The position numbers were made by a program, and so were the translations under genes. A DNA stretch of 64,000 nucleotides from Citromicrobium sp. UBA3494 (GTDB taxonomy: Bacteria; Pseudomonadota; Alphaproteobacteria; Sphingomonadales; Sphingomonadaceae), in NCBI GenBank assembly GCA_002377695.1, contig DFQH01000009.1:86617-150616 (forward strand), written 5' to 3'. The notes beneath the pieces were generated by a model that made no database searches, was not told the origin of the DNA, and saw only the letters and a list, made by a program, of their open reading frames with translations. Each line of letters begins with the position of its first letter. The first letter of the stretch is position 1. This document shows, one piece after another, positions 1 through 9,049 of this stretch.

Positions 1-603
1 CACGCCATAGGCGCCGCCGCCGAAATAGACCTTGTTGAGGTACAGTTCGAGGATCTGCTCCTTGTCGAACTTCGCCTCCAGCGCCAGCGCCAGCACGGCT
101 TCGCGCAGCTTGCGGTCGATCGTGCGGTTGGAGTTTAGAAAGACGTTGCGCGCCAATTGCTGCGTAATGGTCGAGGTCCCGGCGACGCGCGCGCGCGAAC
201 CCATGATCGGTTCCAGGAACGCACCGCCGGTGCGCCAGATATCGACCCCGAAGTGCGAATAGAACCGGCGATCCTCCACCGCGATCATCGCCTGCTTCAT
301 GACGGCCGGAATTTCTTCCTTGTCCAGCCATTCGCCGTAACTCGGCCCCAGCTCCACGATTTCGCTGCCGTCCGCGGCGCGCACGACGATGGTCTGCGCG
401 GTCTGCGCGGCTTTCAGCTCTTCGTAGGAGGGAAGCGATCGCGCCGCGAAGGCGACCGCAAGCAGCAGAAAGAGAACCGCGAGCGAAGCGAGCCCGCCCG
501 CCCACATGATCGTCAGGCGGAGCCAGCGAGGTGTCTTTTCCCACGTTTCGGCTCCGGGAAACCGGCTTTCCCGCTGCTTGCGCGCGGTGCGAATTCTCGC
601 CAT
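1..603 (-). CDS. Class A penicillin-binding protein, N-terminal part (cut by window edge)
   Basis: Bifunctional peptidoglycan glycosyltransferase/transpeptidase of the PBP1A group; only the first 201 residues are present because the gene runs off the left edge. A basic cytoplasmic N-terminus is followed by one membrane anchor at about residues 30-53. The GT51 domain then begins: EDRRFYSHFGVD at about 109-120 contains the catalytic Glu, and the family motif GTSTITQQLARN and the segment ILELYLNKVYFG follow. The transpeptidase domain lies outside the window. The start ATG at 603 gives a normal short basic leader. The protein would polymerise glycan strands at the outer face of the inner membrane. 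The exact paralogue (1A or another class A enzyme) cannot be settled from this fragment. Confidence 0.9.
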   Translation of the reverse strand, partial: MARIRTARKQRESRFPGAETWEKTPRWLRLTIMWAGGLASLAVLFLLLAVAFAARSLPSYEELKAAQTAQTIVVRAADGSEIVELGPSYGEWLDKEEIPAVMKQAMIAVEDRRFYSHFGVDIWRTGGAFLEPIMGSRARVAGTSTITQQLARNVFLNSNRTIDRKLREAVLALALEAKFDKEQILELYLNKVYFGGGAYGV

Positions 604-715
604 CTAAATGCTCTCATCCCGGCCTGCGGCGCATGCATGCGCCCTTGAAGAGTGCCGCTATGCATAGGCCAAGCTCAATGGCGAATGAACGACATTTTTT
701 CGCCTTAATTCGCGA

Positions 716-1144
716 TCAGTTCCCCGCGGGCAACTGCCCCGCCGCTTCGAATTCAAGCGCGACGGAATTGATGCAGTAGCGCAGGCCCGTGGGCTTCGGG
801 CCATCGGGGAAGACATGGCCCAGATGGCTCTCGCACTTGGCGCAGAGCACTTCGGTACGGGTCATGCCGTGGGAGACATCCTCCCTGGTCTGGACCGCGG
901 TACCATCGGCAGGCGCATAGAAGCTGGGCCAGCCCGATCCGCTATCGTATTTCTGATCGCTGAGGAAAACCAGGTTTCCGCAGGCGGCGCAGTGATACTC
1001 GCCGTCATCCTTCAGCTTGTCGTACGCACCGGTAAAGGCGCGTTCGGTGCCGCCCTCGCGCAGAACATGAAACTGCTCGCGGCTCAGCCGCTCGCGCCAT
1101 TGGTCCTGCGTCAGGTCGAGCTTGTCGGTCGTGGTATCGGTCAT
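716..1144 (-). CDS. msrB: Peptide-methionine (R)-S-oxide reductase MsrB
   Basis: Reduces methionine-R-sulfoxide in proteins, a repair reaction after oxidative damage. The 142-residue product has the whole MsrB signature: two zinc CxxC pairs (Cys52/55 and Cys101/104), the substrate-pocket motif GSGWPSF near residue 69, and RYCINS with the catalytic Cys124. No signal peptide is visible, so it should be cytoplasmic. The frame is open upstream to 1210, but the ATG at 1144 begins directly before the conserved N-terminus, so that start is chosen. It lies 66 bases downstream of the FzlA-type gene on the same strand and may be co-transcribed. Confidence 0.95.
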   Translation of the reverse strand: MTDTTTDKLDLTQDQWRERLSREQFHVLREGGTERAFTGAYDKLKDDGEYHCAACGNLVFLSDQKYDSGSGWPSFYAPADGTAVQTREDVSHGMTRTEVLCAKCESHLGHVFPDGPKPTGLRYCINSVALEFEAAGQLPAGN

Positions 1145-1210
1145 AACAGGGACTCCTTCAGGGAATCGATATGGCCCTTGCGCGGATCGGTTCCAGCCCG
1201 AGCGATCCAC

Positions 1211-1882
1211 TCAATCGTCGAGTTGGGCGTAATGCGCGGGCGGCTGGATCACGTCCATCTTGTCCGCCAGCAGCGGGCCGAAGCTGGGGCGGCTCTTGAA
1301 CGCGGCATACCAGTCGCGCGTGGGCTGATGGTCCTTCCAGTCGATCCCGCCAAGATAATCCGCGACCGAAAGCTGCGCGGCAGCCGCAATGTCGGCCAGG
1401 CTCATCTGCGGCCCGGCGAGCCAGGCGCGGTGATCGAGCAGCCAGTCGAGATAGTCGAGATGCGCGTGCGCCAGCTTCATCGCCTCGCGCAGGATCCGCG
1501 AATCGGGCGGCTCGCGCGTGACGAGGCGCTTCTTCATGCGTTCGTGCATCATCGGCATGGTCACATCGCCGAACAGGTTTTCCTCGAATAGCGCGACCAG
1601 CCGGCGGATCTCTGCGCGGTTCAGCGCCGATCCGTTGATCATCGGCGCCTTGTCGACCGTCTCTTCGAAATATTCGCAGATCGCGGTCGAATCATTGAGG
1701 ACGATGCCCTTCTCGGTCTCTTCCAGCACGGGCACGCGGCCTGCGTGGTTCATGTCGAAGAAGTCGTCGTCCGCCTTCCACGGGTCGAGCCGCTGCAGGC
1801 CGAAGGGCACGCCCTTTTCGCGCAGCAGGATGCGTACCTTGCGGCTGAACGGGCAGAGAGGAAACTGGTGGAGGGTCCACAT
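1211..1882 (-). CDS. fzlA: Glutathione S-transferase-like FtsZ-binding protein FzlA
   Basis: A 223-residue GST-fold protein: thioredoxin-like N-terminal domain with CPFSRK near residue 10, then an all-alpha C-terminal domain. The end of the protein (LLADKM...PPAHYAQLDD) resembles the conserved C-terminal tail of FzlA. FzlA is the alphaproteobacterial GST relative that binds FtsZ filaments and links them to constriction; it is not a detoxifying enzyme. The assignment rests on memory of that tail and on the overall GST pattern, so a generic GST remains possible. Start ATG at 1882. msrB follows on the same strand. Confidence 0.65.
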   Translation of the reverse strand: MWTLHQFPLCPFSRKVRILLREKGVPFGLQRLDPWKADDDFFDMNHAGRVPVLEETEKGIVLNDSTAICEYFEETVDKAPMINGSALNRAEIRRLVALFEENLFGDVTMPMMHERMKKRLVTREPPDSRILREAMKLAHAHLDYLDWLLDHRAWLAGPQMSLADIAAAAQLSVADYLGGIDWKDHQPTRDWYAAFKSRPSFGPLLADKMDVIQPPAHYAQLDD

Positions 1883-1951
1883 GCAAAGCGCAGATGGGGC
1901 ATAGCTTCGCGCAAATCCAGATGCTTGCGACGAAAGCTTCGGCAGACCGCC

Positions 1952-2329
1952 CTAAATGCCGGACGCCTCCAGCAGCATCAGGCACGGCGGCATGATCTGC
2001 TCCAGCGATCCTTCCTCGATAATGCTGACTGCCTGAGCGTTCAGCTGCGCGGCAATCGCCTCCCGGTCGAGCTTGGATTCATCCATGACCTGCGCGCTGG
2101 CCCGGACGAAGAATTCGCGCCCGCGCTCGCCCAGCGGAGGATATTGCAGCGCCGCCTCGTCCCCCAGGCGCTGGCGTTCGGCAATCAGCGCGAAGGCTGC
2201 CGAACAGCGGATCGCCCCCTGCTGGTTTGCGGGCAGCGGGGCGACCTCCTTCACCTCCTCCGCGGGCGCGGCAATACCGGAGACGGGCTGGAGGGCGACA
2301 AAAACGAACGGCAGGAGGTTGGCGATCAT
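1952..2329 (-). CDS. Small exported protein of unknown function
   Basis: A 125-residue protein with a short hydrophobic leader (MIANLLPFVFVALQPVSG) that looks like a cleaved signal peptide, so a periplasmic location is likely. The mature part is mostly helical and rich in Ala and Glu. Two cysteines (one in IRCSAA, one in PPCLML) could form a disulfide. A TTG two codons further upstream (2335) is also in frame; the ATG at 2329 is preferred. It is divergent from the aldehyde dehydrogenase and lies 69 bases upstream of fzlA on the same strand. I do not recognise a family. Confidence 0.6.
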   Translation of the reverse strand: MIANLLPFVFVALQPVSGIAAPAEEVKEVAPLPANQQGAIRCSAAFALIAERQRLGDEAALQYPPLGERGREFFVRASAQVMDESKLDREAIAAQLNAQAVSIIEEGSLEQIMPPCLMLLEASGI

Positions 2330-2428
2330 GGCCAAGGCCTATACCTGATGGCGGCGCGTGTCGCGCCTCCTTTCTGGGAAGCGCGGCAGGAAACAGGACG
2401 AAGTGTTGCATAACAGGAGCTTGCCCCG

Positions 2429-3859
2429 ATGATTGACCATACCTCCCTCCACCTGCTGATCGGCGGCGAGAAAATTTCCGGCGGTGGCCGCGAAACGCAG
2501 GACGTGGTCGACCCCGCCACGGCCGAAGTGCTGGGTGCCCTGCCCCATGCCAGCAAGGACGATCTTGATCTGGCGCTGGCCAATGCTGAAAGCGGCTTTC
2601 AGGAATGGCGCAAGACCAGCGCGGACAAGCGTGCCGCGGCGCTCAACAAGGCAGCAACGCTCCTGCGCGAACGCGCCAGCGACATCGGCCAGCTGCTGAC
2701 CAGGGAACAGGGCAAGCCGGTGCGCGAAGCGATCGGCGAAGTGGTCTACTGCGCGATGCTGCTGGAATTCTACGCCGGCGAGGCGAAGCGCACGTACGGC
2801 CGCGAACTGGTCCGCCCCGCAGGCCAGGCCGCCCGGGTCATCTATGTGCCCGTCGGCCCGATTGCCGGTTTTGCGGCATGGAACTTCCCCGCGATCAACG
2901 TGGTGCGCAAGGTCGGCGGCGCGATCGCGGCCGGCTGCTCCGTCATCGTCAAACCGTCCGAGGAAACGCCTGCTGCGGGCATCGCGCTGGTGCAGGCGCT
3001 GCTGGATGGCGGTGTGCCGGGCAATGTGTGCCAGTGCGTGTTCGGCGTGCCGGACGAGGTCAGCCGCCACCTGCTCGCCAGCCCGGTGATCCGAAAGGTC
3101 ACCTTCACCGGCTCGACCGCTGTGGGCAAGCACCTGGTGAAGCTCGCGGCGGACGATCTCAAGGTGACGACCATGGAACTGGGCGGCCATGCCCCGGTGA
3201 TGGTGTTCAAGGACAGCGATGTGGACACCGTGCTCGATACGATGGTGGGCGCGGCCTACCGCAACGCCGGGCAGGTCTGCGTCAGCCCCACGCGCTTCCT
3301 GGTGGAGGAAGACCTGTTCCCCGCCTTCCGCGACGGCTTCGTGGAGCGGGCGAAGAAGATCGCGGTCGGTAACGGGTTCGACAAGGATACCCGCATGGGC
3401 CCGATGGCAAACGAGCGCGGGCCGGAAGGGCTTGCCAAGAAGATCGCTGATGCCAAGAACCACGGCGCCAAGCTGGACACCGGAGGCGAGCGGATCGGCA
3501 ACCAGGGCTTCTTCTTCGAACCCACCGTCCTTTCCGAAGTGCCGACCGAGGCGGAAATCATGAACGAGGAGCCGTTCGGCCCCATCGCACTCATCAACCC
3601 CATGGCGGGCGCGGATGCGATCATCGAGGAGGCGAACCGTCTGCCCTATGGTCTCGCCGCCTATGCGTGGACCAACGACCCGGTTCTGCGCAGCCGCCTT
3701 GCCGCCGATGTGGAAGCCGGGATGCTCGCGATCAACGGCGCCAATGTCAGCGCCCCGGATGCGCCCTTCGGGGGTGTGAAATGGTCCGGCTTCGGGCGTG
3801 AGGACGGGGCCGAAGGCGTCATGCACTGCATGGTCGCCAAGACCATCCACGAAGGCTGA
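2429..3859 (+). CDS. NAD(P)-dependent aldehyde dehydrogenase, succinate-semialdehyde type
   Basis: Oxidises an aldehyde to the acid with NAD(P)+. The 476-residue product is full length for the ALDH superfamily. Visible landmarks: the Rossmann segment FTGSTAVGKHL, the general base Glu250 in MELGGHAP, the nucleophile Cys284 in GQVCVSPTR, and the C-terminal EEPFGP and PFGGVKWSGFGRE. The pattern is closest to succinate-semialdehyde dehydrogenase and related short-chain aldehyde enzymes (GabD-like), but the substrate cannot be read from sequence. It stands alone, divergent from the small exported protein and convergent with metW. Confidence 0.9.
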   Translation: MIDHTSLHLLIGGEKISGGGRETQDVVDPATAEVLGALPHASKDDLDLALANAESGFQEWRKTSADKRAAALNKAATLLRERASDIGQLLTREQGKPVREAIGEVVYCAMLLEFYAGEAKRTYGRELVRPAGQAARVIYVPVGPIAGFAAWNFPAINVVRKVGGAIAAGCSVIVKPSEETPAAGIALVQALLDGGVPGNVCQCVFGVPDEVSRHLLASPVIRKVTFTGSTAVGKHLVKLAADDLKVTTMELGGHAPVMVFKDSDVDTVLDTMVGAAYRNAGQVCVSPTRFLVEEDLFPAFRDGFVERAKKIAVGNGFDKDTRMGPMANERGPEGLAKKIADAKNHGAKLDTGGERIGNQGFFFEPTVLSEVPTEAEIMNEEPFGPIALINPMAGADAIIEEANRLPYGLAAYAWTNDPVLRSRLAADVEAGMLAINGANVSAPDAPFGGVKWSGFGREDGAEGVMHCMVAKTIHEG

Positions 3860-3864
3860 TCGAC

Positions 3865-3897
3865 ACGGGGCGGAGGAGTTCGGCTTTTCCGCCCCGT
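3865..3897. terminator. Possible bidirectional hairpin terminator between convergent genes
   Basis: A 10-bp perfect GC-rich stem (ACGGGGCGGA pairing with TCCGCCCCGT) with a 13-base loop lies just past the aldehyde dehydrogenase stop and before the end of metW. The position between convergent genes suits a shared terminator. There is no clear T-run on either side, so this is a structural guess. Confidence 0.4.
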
Positions 3898-3938
3898 CAC
3901 CAGCGGGCGAGGCGCGCAAAGGTCCTGTCGCCGCCGCG

Positions 3939-4550
3939 CTAACGCCCAACGAGGAACAGCGCGAATTCGGCCCGCAGGTTGGCCCCGCGCTTGCGGATCG
4001 TGTGGCCCTTGGCGAAGTGCCACTCCCGCTCGATCCGGGCCCCGCGTTCGGCCACCAGCGCGCGAAAATCGACCACGGTCAGATTGCGGATGTTGCCCGT
4101 CGCATGCCAGGTTTCCGGCAGAGCGGGCGTCACCGGCATGCGTCCGCCCAGCCCCAGGGCAACCCGCATCCGCCAGTGGGCAAAGTTGGGGAAGCTGACG
4201 AAGGCGGATCGCCCCACCCGCAACAGTTCGTCCAGAATGTCTGCCGGGCGGTCTACCATCTGGATGGTCTGTCCCAGGATCGCGTAGTCGAACGCATCGT
4301 CGGGGTAATGGACAAGGTCGCGCTCCGCATCGCCCTGCACCACCGAAAGCCCCCGCGCGACGCAGGTGGCCACACGCTCCGGATCGATCTCCAGCCCGCG
4401 CGCGTCGACCTGCTTGTGTGCGGCCAGCGCGGCGAGCAGCGTGCCTTCCCCGCAGCCGATATCGAGCACCCGCGCACCCTCTGGGATGACCGAGGCGATG
4501 GCGGCAAGATCGGGGCGCAGATCGGCCAGCGCGGTGCCGTGCGGCTTCAT
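3939..4550 (-). CDS. metW: Methionine biosynthesis protein MetW
   Basis: A 203-residue class I SAM-methyltransferase-fold protein: motif I is [12 protein letters not shown] near residue 28, the acidic residue after beta-2 is in ARGLEIDPE, and [11 protein letters not shown] and [11 protein letters not shown] are MetW signatures. MetW acts with MetX in homoserine acylation and methionine synthesis in many proteobacteria that lack MetA. Its ATG overlaps the metX stop as ATGA, indicating translational coupling. Convergent with the aldehyde dehydrogenase on the left. Confidence 0.93.
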   Translation of the reverse strand: MKPHGTALADLRPDLAAIASVIPEGARVLDIGCGEGTLLAALAAHKQVDARGLEIDPERVATCVARGLSVVQGDAERDLVHYPDDAFDYAILGQTIQMVDRPADILDELLRVGRSAFVSFPNFAHWRMRVALGLGGRMPVTPALPETWHATGNIRNLTVVDFRALVAERGARIEREWHFAKGHTIRKRGANLRAEFALFLVGR

Positions 4551-5650
4551 GTCAGAAAACCCCGAACCACCTCGTCCAGCCCCGGCGTCTCCAGCAGGAA
4601 GCCGTCGTGTCCGAAGGGGGAGGACAGCTCCACGAAGCTGACCGGGGCGCCCGACGCGTTGAGCGCGCGCACGAGATGCTGGCTTTCCGCCGTGGGATAG
4701 AGCCAGTCGGTATCGAAACTGACGATGCAGAAGCGCGCGCTCGCCCGCGCGAAGGCGTCGGCCAGCCGGCCGCCATGTTCCTCGGCAAGATCGAAATAGT
4801 CCATCGCGCGGGTGATATAGAGGTAGGAATTGGCATCGAAGCGCCGCGTGAAGCCGCTGCCCTGATAGCGCAGGTAGCTCTCCACCTGGAAGTCGGCGTC
4901 GAACCCGAAGGACTTCTCGCCCGGCTTGCCGTCGCCCTTCGCCTGCAGGCGGCGGCCGAACTTTTCGGTCAGCCCTTTTTCGGAAAGATAGGTGATGTGC
5001 GCCGCCATCCGCGCCACGGCGAGGCCTGCATCGGGATGCGCACCGCCGTAATAATCGCCCCCGTTCCAGTTGGCATCGGCCATGATCGCCTGTCGTCCGA
5101 CTTCGTGGAAGGCGATGTTCTGGGCGGACTGGCGCGCCGCGCTCGCCAGCACCAGCACGCGTTCGGCGCGGTCGGGGAAATCGGATGCGAAGGCCAGTGC
5201 CTGCATCCCGCCCATGGAGCCGCCGACGACCGCATGGAGCCGATCGATCCCCAATTCGTCCAGCATCCGGGCAAAGGCGCGAACCATGTCGTGGATCGTC
5301 ACGACCGGAAAACTCTGGGCATACCTTGCCCCGTCAGCTTGCTCGCTCGCCGGGCCGGTCGACCCCATGCACCCGCCGATCACGTTGGCACAGATGACGC
5401 ATAGCCGGTCCGTGTCGATCGGCTTTCCGGGGCCGACCATCCTGTCCCACCAGCCGGGGCGACCGGTGCCGGGGTGCGGGCTCGCGGCGAACTGATCGCC
5501 GGTCAGCGCATGGAAGATCACCACGACATTGCTGCCGTCCGCCGCCCGCTTCCCGTATTCCTGGTAGGCAATGGTGACGGGCGAGAGCACCGCACCGCTA
5601 TCCAGCGGCAGCGGATCGGGCAGCGTGAGGGCGGTCTCGGGGTCTTGCAT
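4547..5650 (-). CDS. metX: Homoserine O-acyltransferase MetX
   Basis: Transfers an acyl group (acetyl or succinyl) to homoserine in methionine synthesis. It has an alpha/beta-hydrolase fold with the nucleophile elbow [10 protein letters not shown], the motif [21 protein letters not shown] (a MetX hallmark), and the C-terminal FGHDGFL that carries the catalytic His. The frame is open up to a TTG at 5689, but that part lies over a short interspersed repeat, and the ATG at 5650 begins the conserved protein (367 aa). metW is coupled at its end, so metXW form an operon. Whether acetyl-CoA or succinyl-CoA is used cannot be told without alignment. Confidence 0.93.
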   Translation of the reverse strand: MQDPETALTLPDPLPLDSGAVLSPVTIAYQEYGKRAADGSNVVVIFHALTGDQFAASPHPGTGRPGWWDRMVGPGKPIDTDRLCVICANVIGGCMGSTGPASEQADGARYAQSFPVVTIHDMVRAFARMLDELGIDRLHAVVGGSMGGMQALAFASDFPDRAERVLVLASAARQSAQNIAFHEVGRQAIMADANWNGGDYYGGAHPDAGLAVARMAAHITYLSEKGLTEKFGRRLQAKGDGKPGEKSFGFDADFQVESYLRYQGSGFTRRFDANSYLYITRAMDYFDLAEEHGGRLADAFARASARFCIVSFDTDWLYPTAESQHLVRALNASGAPVSFVELSSPFGHDGFLLETPGLDEVVRGFLT

Positions 5651-5677
5651 CTCGACCTGCCTGAAAGAGGAAAAACT

Positions 5678-5702
5678 GCCCTTCGACAAGCTCAGCGCGA
5701 CC
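5678..5702. repeat. Short interspersed repeat carrying the CTTCGACAAGCTCAG core
   Basis: The core CCCTTCGACAAGCTCAG sits in the metX leader. From general knowledge this core is scattered through intergenic regions of many sphingomonad and other proteobacterial genomes. Only this one copy was noticed in the window. Its reverse complement gives the extra TTG-initiated frame upstream of metX, an argument against using that start. Confidence 0.5.
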
Positions 5703-5778
5703 GGTTAGGGGAATTTCTCCTGAAATCCTCCCGGGCCGAGCCCGCCGAAGCACGGCTCCCCTATCTGCGAACCCGTTC

Positions 5779-6873
5779 ATGAAATCGACCGCGCCTCAGC
5801 CCAAACCCTACATCCTCGACATCGCGCCCTATGTGCCGGGCAAGTCGAAAGGCGCGGATGGACGCACGCTGGTGAAGCTGTCCGCCAACGAGAATCCGCT
5901 CGGCAGCAGCGCAGCGGCGCGGGCCGCGCTTGGCGCGGCGCCCGATATGGCGACCTATCCCGATCCGGACAGCACCGCGCTGCGCGCTGCGCTGGGCGGG
6001 TTGCACGCGATAGACCCGGCGCGGATCGTGTGCGGCACGGGTTCCGACGAACTGCTCAACCTCGCCGCGCAGGCCTTTGCCGGAGCGGGAGACGAAGTGC
6101 TGATGCCGCGCTTCTCCTTCTCGGTGTACCCGATCGCGGCGCGCCGCGTGGGCGCAACGCCCGTAGAGGCGGAAGCGAAGGATTTCGGGGCGGATGTGGA
6201 TGCGCTGCTGGCCAGGGTGACCGAGCGGACGCGGGTCGTGTTCATCGCCAATCCCAACAATCCGACGGGCACCTACCTGCCGCACAGCGAAATCGAGCGA
6301 CTGCACGATGGCCTTCCGGGCGAGGTCCTGCTCGTTCTCGATCAGGCCTATGCCGAATACCTGCCCGACGAAGGCGCGCCGGGCCTCGCGCTGGCGGACG
6401 AGGCAGAGAACGTGCTGGTGACGCGGACCTTTTCCAAGATCTTCGGCCTGGCCTCGGCCCGCGTCGGCTGGGCAACCGGGGCGCCTCCTCTGATCGACGC
6501 GCTCAACCGCATCCGCGGGCCCTTCAACGTGGCGGGCGCATCGCAGGCTGCGGCGCTGGCGGCGCTGGGCGACAGGGATTTCGTGACCCGCTCGCGCGAG
6601 GAGAACCGGCGCGTGCGGCAGATGTTCGTGGAGCGGCTGGCCAAGCTCGGCAATCGCGGCGTCTCGACGGTGCCGAGCGAGGCGAACTTCGTGCTCGTGC
6701 GGTTCCGCGACCAGCCGACAGCGGAACGCGTGCGCGATGCCATCGCCGACGCCGGCTACGCTGTGCGCCACCTGCCCGGGCAGGGTCTGGGCGAGGCGCT
6801 GCGGATCACCATCGGGCAGGAGGACCAGATGGACGAGGTAGGCAAGGCCATCGAGGCAGCGCTGCTGCAGTAG
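5779..6873 (+). CDS. hisC: Histidinol-phosphate/aromatic aminotransferase HisC
   Basis: A PLP-dependent fold-type I aminotransferase of 364 residues that converts imidazole-acetol phosphate to histidinol phosphate, and in many alphaproteobacteria also aromatic keto acids. Visible: [12 protein letters not shown] near the N-terminus, [21 protein letters not shown], and [17 protein letters not shown] with the PLP lysine at residue 220. No his operon neighbours are present, so it may be the stand-alone copy that serves aromatic amino acid synthesis. Divergent from metX. Confidence 0.92.
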   Translation: MKSTAPQPKPYILDIAPYVPGKSKGADGRTLVKLSANENPLGSSAAARAALGAAPDMATYPDPDSTALRAALGGLHAIDPARIVCGTGSDELLNLAAQAFAGAGDEVLMPRFSFSVYPIAARRVGATPVEAEAKDFGADVDALLARVTERTRVVFIANPNNPTGTYLPHSEIERLHDGLPGEVLLVLDQAYAEYLPDEGAPGLALADEAENVLVTRTFSKIFGLASARVGWATGAPPLIDALNRIRGPFNVAGASQAAALAALGDRDFVTRSREENRRVRQMFVERLAKLGNRGVSTVPSEANFVLVRFRDQPTAERVRDAIADAGYAVRHLPGQGLGEALRITIGQEDQMDEVGKAIEAALLQ

Positions 6874-6907
6874 GCCGCGCAAGCGGCTGGCCCCTCCAGA
6901 AAACCGC

Positions 6908-7579
6908 TCACCCGTTGATCGCGTTGATCCCTTCGCGCACGCGGCGCTCCACTTCAGCGCGGTCCAGCCCGGGCGGTATGGCATCGCCGAAGCGGTAAGT
7001 GATCTGCCCGCGCCGCTTGATCGACCCGCGATAGAGCGGCCCGCTGTTCACCGCGACCGGCACCACCGGCAGGCCCAGCAGCTTGTAAAGCCCCGCAAAG
7101 CCGGACACGATGGCGCCTTCCTTCCCGTGCGGCGTGCGCGTGCCTTCAGGGAAGATCAGGAACGGTCTGCCCTCTTCCTTCGCCGCCTTCGCCGCGCGCA
7201 TCAGATCACGCAGGGCCTTGGCGCCTTCGCTACGGGCTACCGGGATGATGCCGTAATTCTTTGCCGCCGAACCCCATAGCGGCAGCGCCAGCAACTCCTG
7301 CTTGGCGAAGATCACCGGTTCGCCAAATACGCAGGGCGCGTCGATCGCCTCGAAGAAGCTCTCGTGCCGCATGGCGTAGAGCGCCGGGCCGTGGATCGGC
7401 GCGCCTTCCTGGATCACCCGGATGCGCAGCAGATGCCGCACGCACCAGCGGTGCCACGCACTCCATGCGTTGGCGAGGCGGCGCATCGCCGGTCCTCGCT
7501 GGAAGGGAACCAGAACCAGCAGTCCCAGGGTGCCGGCATAGAACAGGGCATAGAAGACAAGGCTACGGAGCATGTTCAT
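6908..7579 (-). CDS. plsC: 1-acyl-sn-glycerol-3-phosphate acyltransferase PlsC
   Basis: Makes phosphatidic acid by acylating lysophosphatidic acid at the inner membrane. The 223-residue product has an N-terminal membrane segment (LVFYALFYAGTLGLLVLVPF). The acyltransferase HX4E/D motif appears here as RHESFFE, a Glu form seen in other alphaproteobacterial PlsC proteins. The second signature is FPEGTRTPHGKEG. It is the last gene of the ftsE-ftsX-ydcF-plsC run, 13 bases after ydcF. Confidence 0.92.
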   Translation of the reverse strand: MNMLRSLVFYALFYAGTLGLLVLVPFQRGPAMRRLANAWSAWHRWCVRHLLRIRVIQEGAPIHGPALYAMRHESFFEAIDAPCVFGEPVIFAKQELLALPLWGSAAKNYGIIPVARSEGAKALRDLMRAAKAAKEEGRPFLIFPEGTRTPHGKEGAIVSGFAGLYKLLGLPVVPVAVNSGPLYRGSIKRRGQITYRFGDAIPPGLDRAEVERRVREGINAING

Positions 7580-7592
7580 GTCAGCGGTCGGC

Positions 7593-8123
7593 TCAGGTAA
7601 AAAGGGGCCCGACGGTGCGGCTCACCAGCCACTTGTGGTATTCGACGAACAGCAGCCACAGGCTCGGTTCGCTGCGCACCGCATCCTCCACCAGCCTCAC
7701 ATCGGACGGCAGTTCGCGGCGCAGCTCGACAGCGGCGCGGCGCATGTGCCAGTCGCTGGTAACGAGGCGCAGGCTCTTGATGTTGTTTTCCAGCGCCCAC
7801 TCCGTCGTTTCCTCGGCATTGCCGCGCGTATCGGTGGCCGCGAAACCCAGCGTGACGCAGCACGCCATCACCTCGTCGGGCACTTCGAATTCCGCCGCGA
7901 ATTCCGCCGGGGTTACTTCCGGATCGACCCCGGTGACGAGCAGCCGATCCGCGCTATCCGACTGCACGACCTCGAGCCCGCGGCCGATCCGGCCCGCGAA
8001 CCCGGTAGGCACGGTGACGGCGTCGGTCCGCTCCATCGGCGCCGGACCGGGCAGCCAGCCGGAAAACCAGATGAAGCCGAGCAGCCACGCCACTACGACA
8101 AGAAGACCGGTACGCCAGATCAC
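7593..8123 (-). CDS. YdcF family (DUF218) membrane-anchored protein
   Basis: A 176-residue protein with one N-terminal membrane segment and a DUF218 domain of the SanA/ElyC/YdcF kind. Recognisable pieces are GRGLEVVQS, LGFAATDTRGNAEET and LVTSDWHMRRA. ElyC and SanA relatives act in envelope and lipid-carrier homeostasis, so an envelope role fits its place between ftsX and plsC; the biochemical activity is unknown. The start is GTG at 8123, which overlaps the ftsX stop as GTGA. Confidence 0.85.
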   Translation of the reverse strand: MIWRTGLLVVVAWLLGFIWFSGWLPGPAPMERTDAVTVPTGFAGRIGRGLEVVQSDSADRLLVTGVDPEVTPAEFAAEFEVPDEVMACCVTLGFAATDTRGNAEETTEWALENNIKSLRLVTSDWHMRRAAVELRRELPSDVRLVEDAVRSEPSLWLLFVEYHKWLVSRTVGPLFT

Positions 8124-9049
8124 AGCATTCTCCTGACGGCGGAAAGGACGGTAAAGCGCGCGGTTGCCACCGCGAGCACCACGCCCAGAACAGGGATCAG
8201 CGCGATCAGGATCCAGTCGAGCCAGTCGAGCCCGCCGCCGCCGATCATGCCGCTGTCGAGCGCGGCGAACTGATAGCCGAGGCCGAGCACGGCGGCGAGG
8301 CCCAGCAGCAGCCCCACGCCCCCGCCGATCATCGAATCGCGCAGGATCGCGCGCTGAAAAAGCTGGGCGATCTGGCCGTCCGTCCCGCCCAGCAGGTGGA
8401 CGATCTCGATCGTCTCGCGATTATTGCCGAGCGCGCTGCGCGCCGCGAGGAAAACCGCCGCAGCACTCGTCACCGCCAGCAGCAGGACCAGCGCCAGCGC
8501 GACGTATTGCAGCGAGGTCAGCGCACTGAAGACAGGTTGCAGCCAGTCCGACTGCGCATCGACCCGCGCATCCGGGGCCACCTGGAGGATCCGCTGGCGC
8601 AGGCGTTCGATCGCCGCATCGTCCGCGCGCCCTTCCAGCCGCACGTCGATCAGCGCGGGCACGGGCACGGTTTCCGCATCGCCCGATTCGCCGAGCCAGG
8701 GTTCCAGCAAGGCATCGAGTTCGTCCTGCGGAATCTGGCGGCTTTGTTCCACCATCGCCATGGCCTGCAGGGCTTCCTGCGCTGCCTGGGCCTGCTCCGC
8801 ACGGGTGGCGGGGTCCGCCTGGAGGATCTGCACCGTCGCCCCGCCCGACAGTTCGGACCGCGCATCGCCCGCCAGATTGCCGAGCGAGAGACCCGCGCCT
8901 GCAGCAAGGACGGTAAGCGCGACCATAATGGCGAGCACCCATGGCATCGGCCCGGCCAGCCGCGCCTGCGGGATCAGCGCCTGCGCCTTGGCACCTTCGA
9001 AGCTGCGCTGGCCGCTGCGCGCGGCGTCGGTGAGGGGCGGCGTGCTCAT
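8120..9049 (-). CDS. ftsX: Cell division protein FtsX (permease subunit)
   Basis: A 309-residue integral membrane partner of FtsE. The first transmembrane helix (PWVLAIMVALTVLAAGAGLSL) is followed by an extracytoplasmic domain of about 130 residues and then three C-terminal helices, the FtsX layout. FtsEX controls septal peptidoglycan hydrolases. The reading frame is open far upstream through ftsE, but ATG 9049 overlaps the ftsE stop (ATGA) and begins the true N-terminus. The extracytoplasmic part is Ala/Gln/Glu-rich and poorly conserved, as is usual. Confidence 0.92.
   Translation of the reverse strand: MSTPPLTDAARSGQRSFEGAKAQALIPQARLAGPMPWVLAIMVALTVLAAGAGLSLGNLAGDARSELSGGATVQILQADPATRAEQAQAAQEALQAMAMVEQSRQIPQDELDALLEPWLGESGDAETVPVPALIDVRLEGRADDAAIERLRQRILQVAPDARVDAQSDWLQPVFSALTSLQYVALALVLLLAVTSAAAVFLAARSALGNNRETIEIVHLLGGTDGQIAQLFQRAILRDSMIGGGVGLLLGLAAVLGLGYQFAALDSGMIGGGGLDWLDWILIALIPVLGVVLAVATARFTVLSAVRRML

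Noticed and set aside
5651..5689. TTG start for metX at 5689
   Set aside because: The extra 13 codons come from a short interspersed repeat; ATG 5650 begins the conserved protein.
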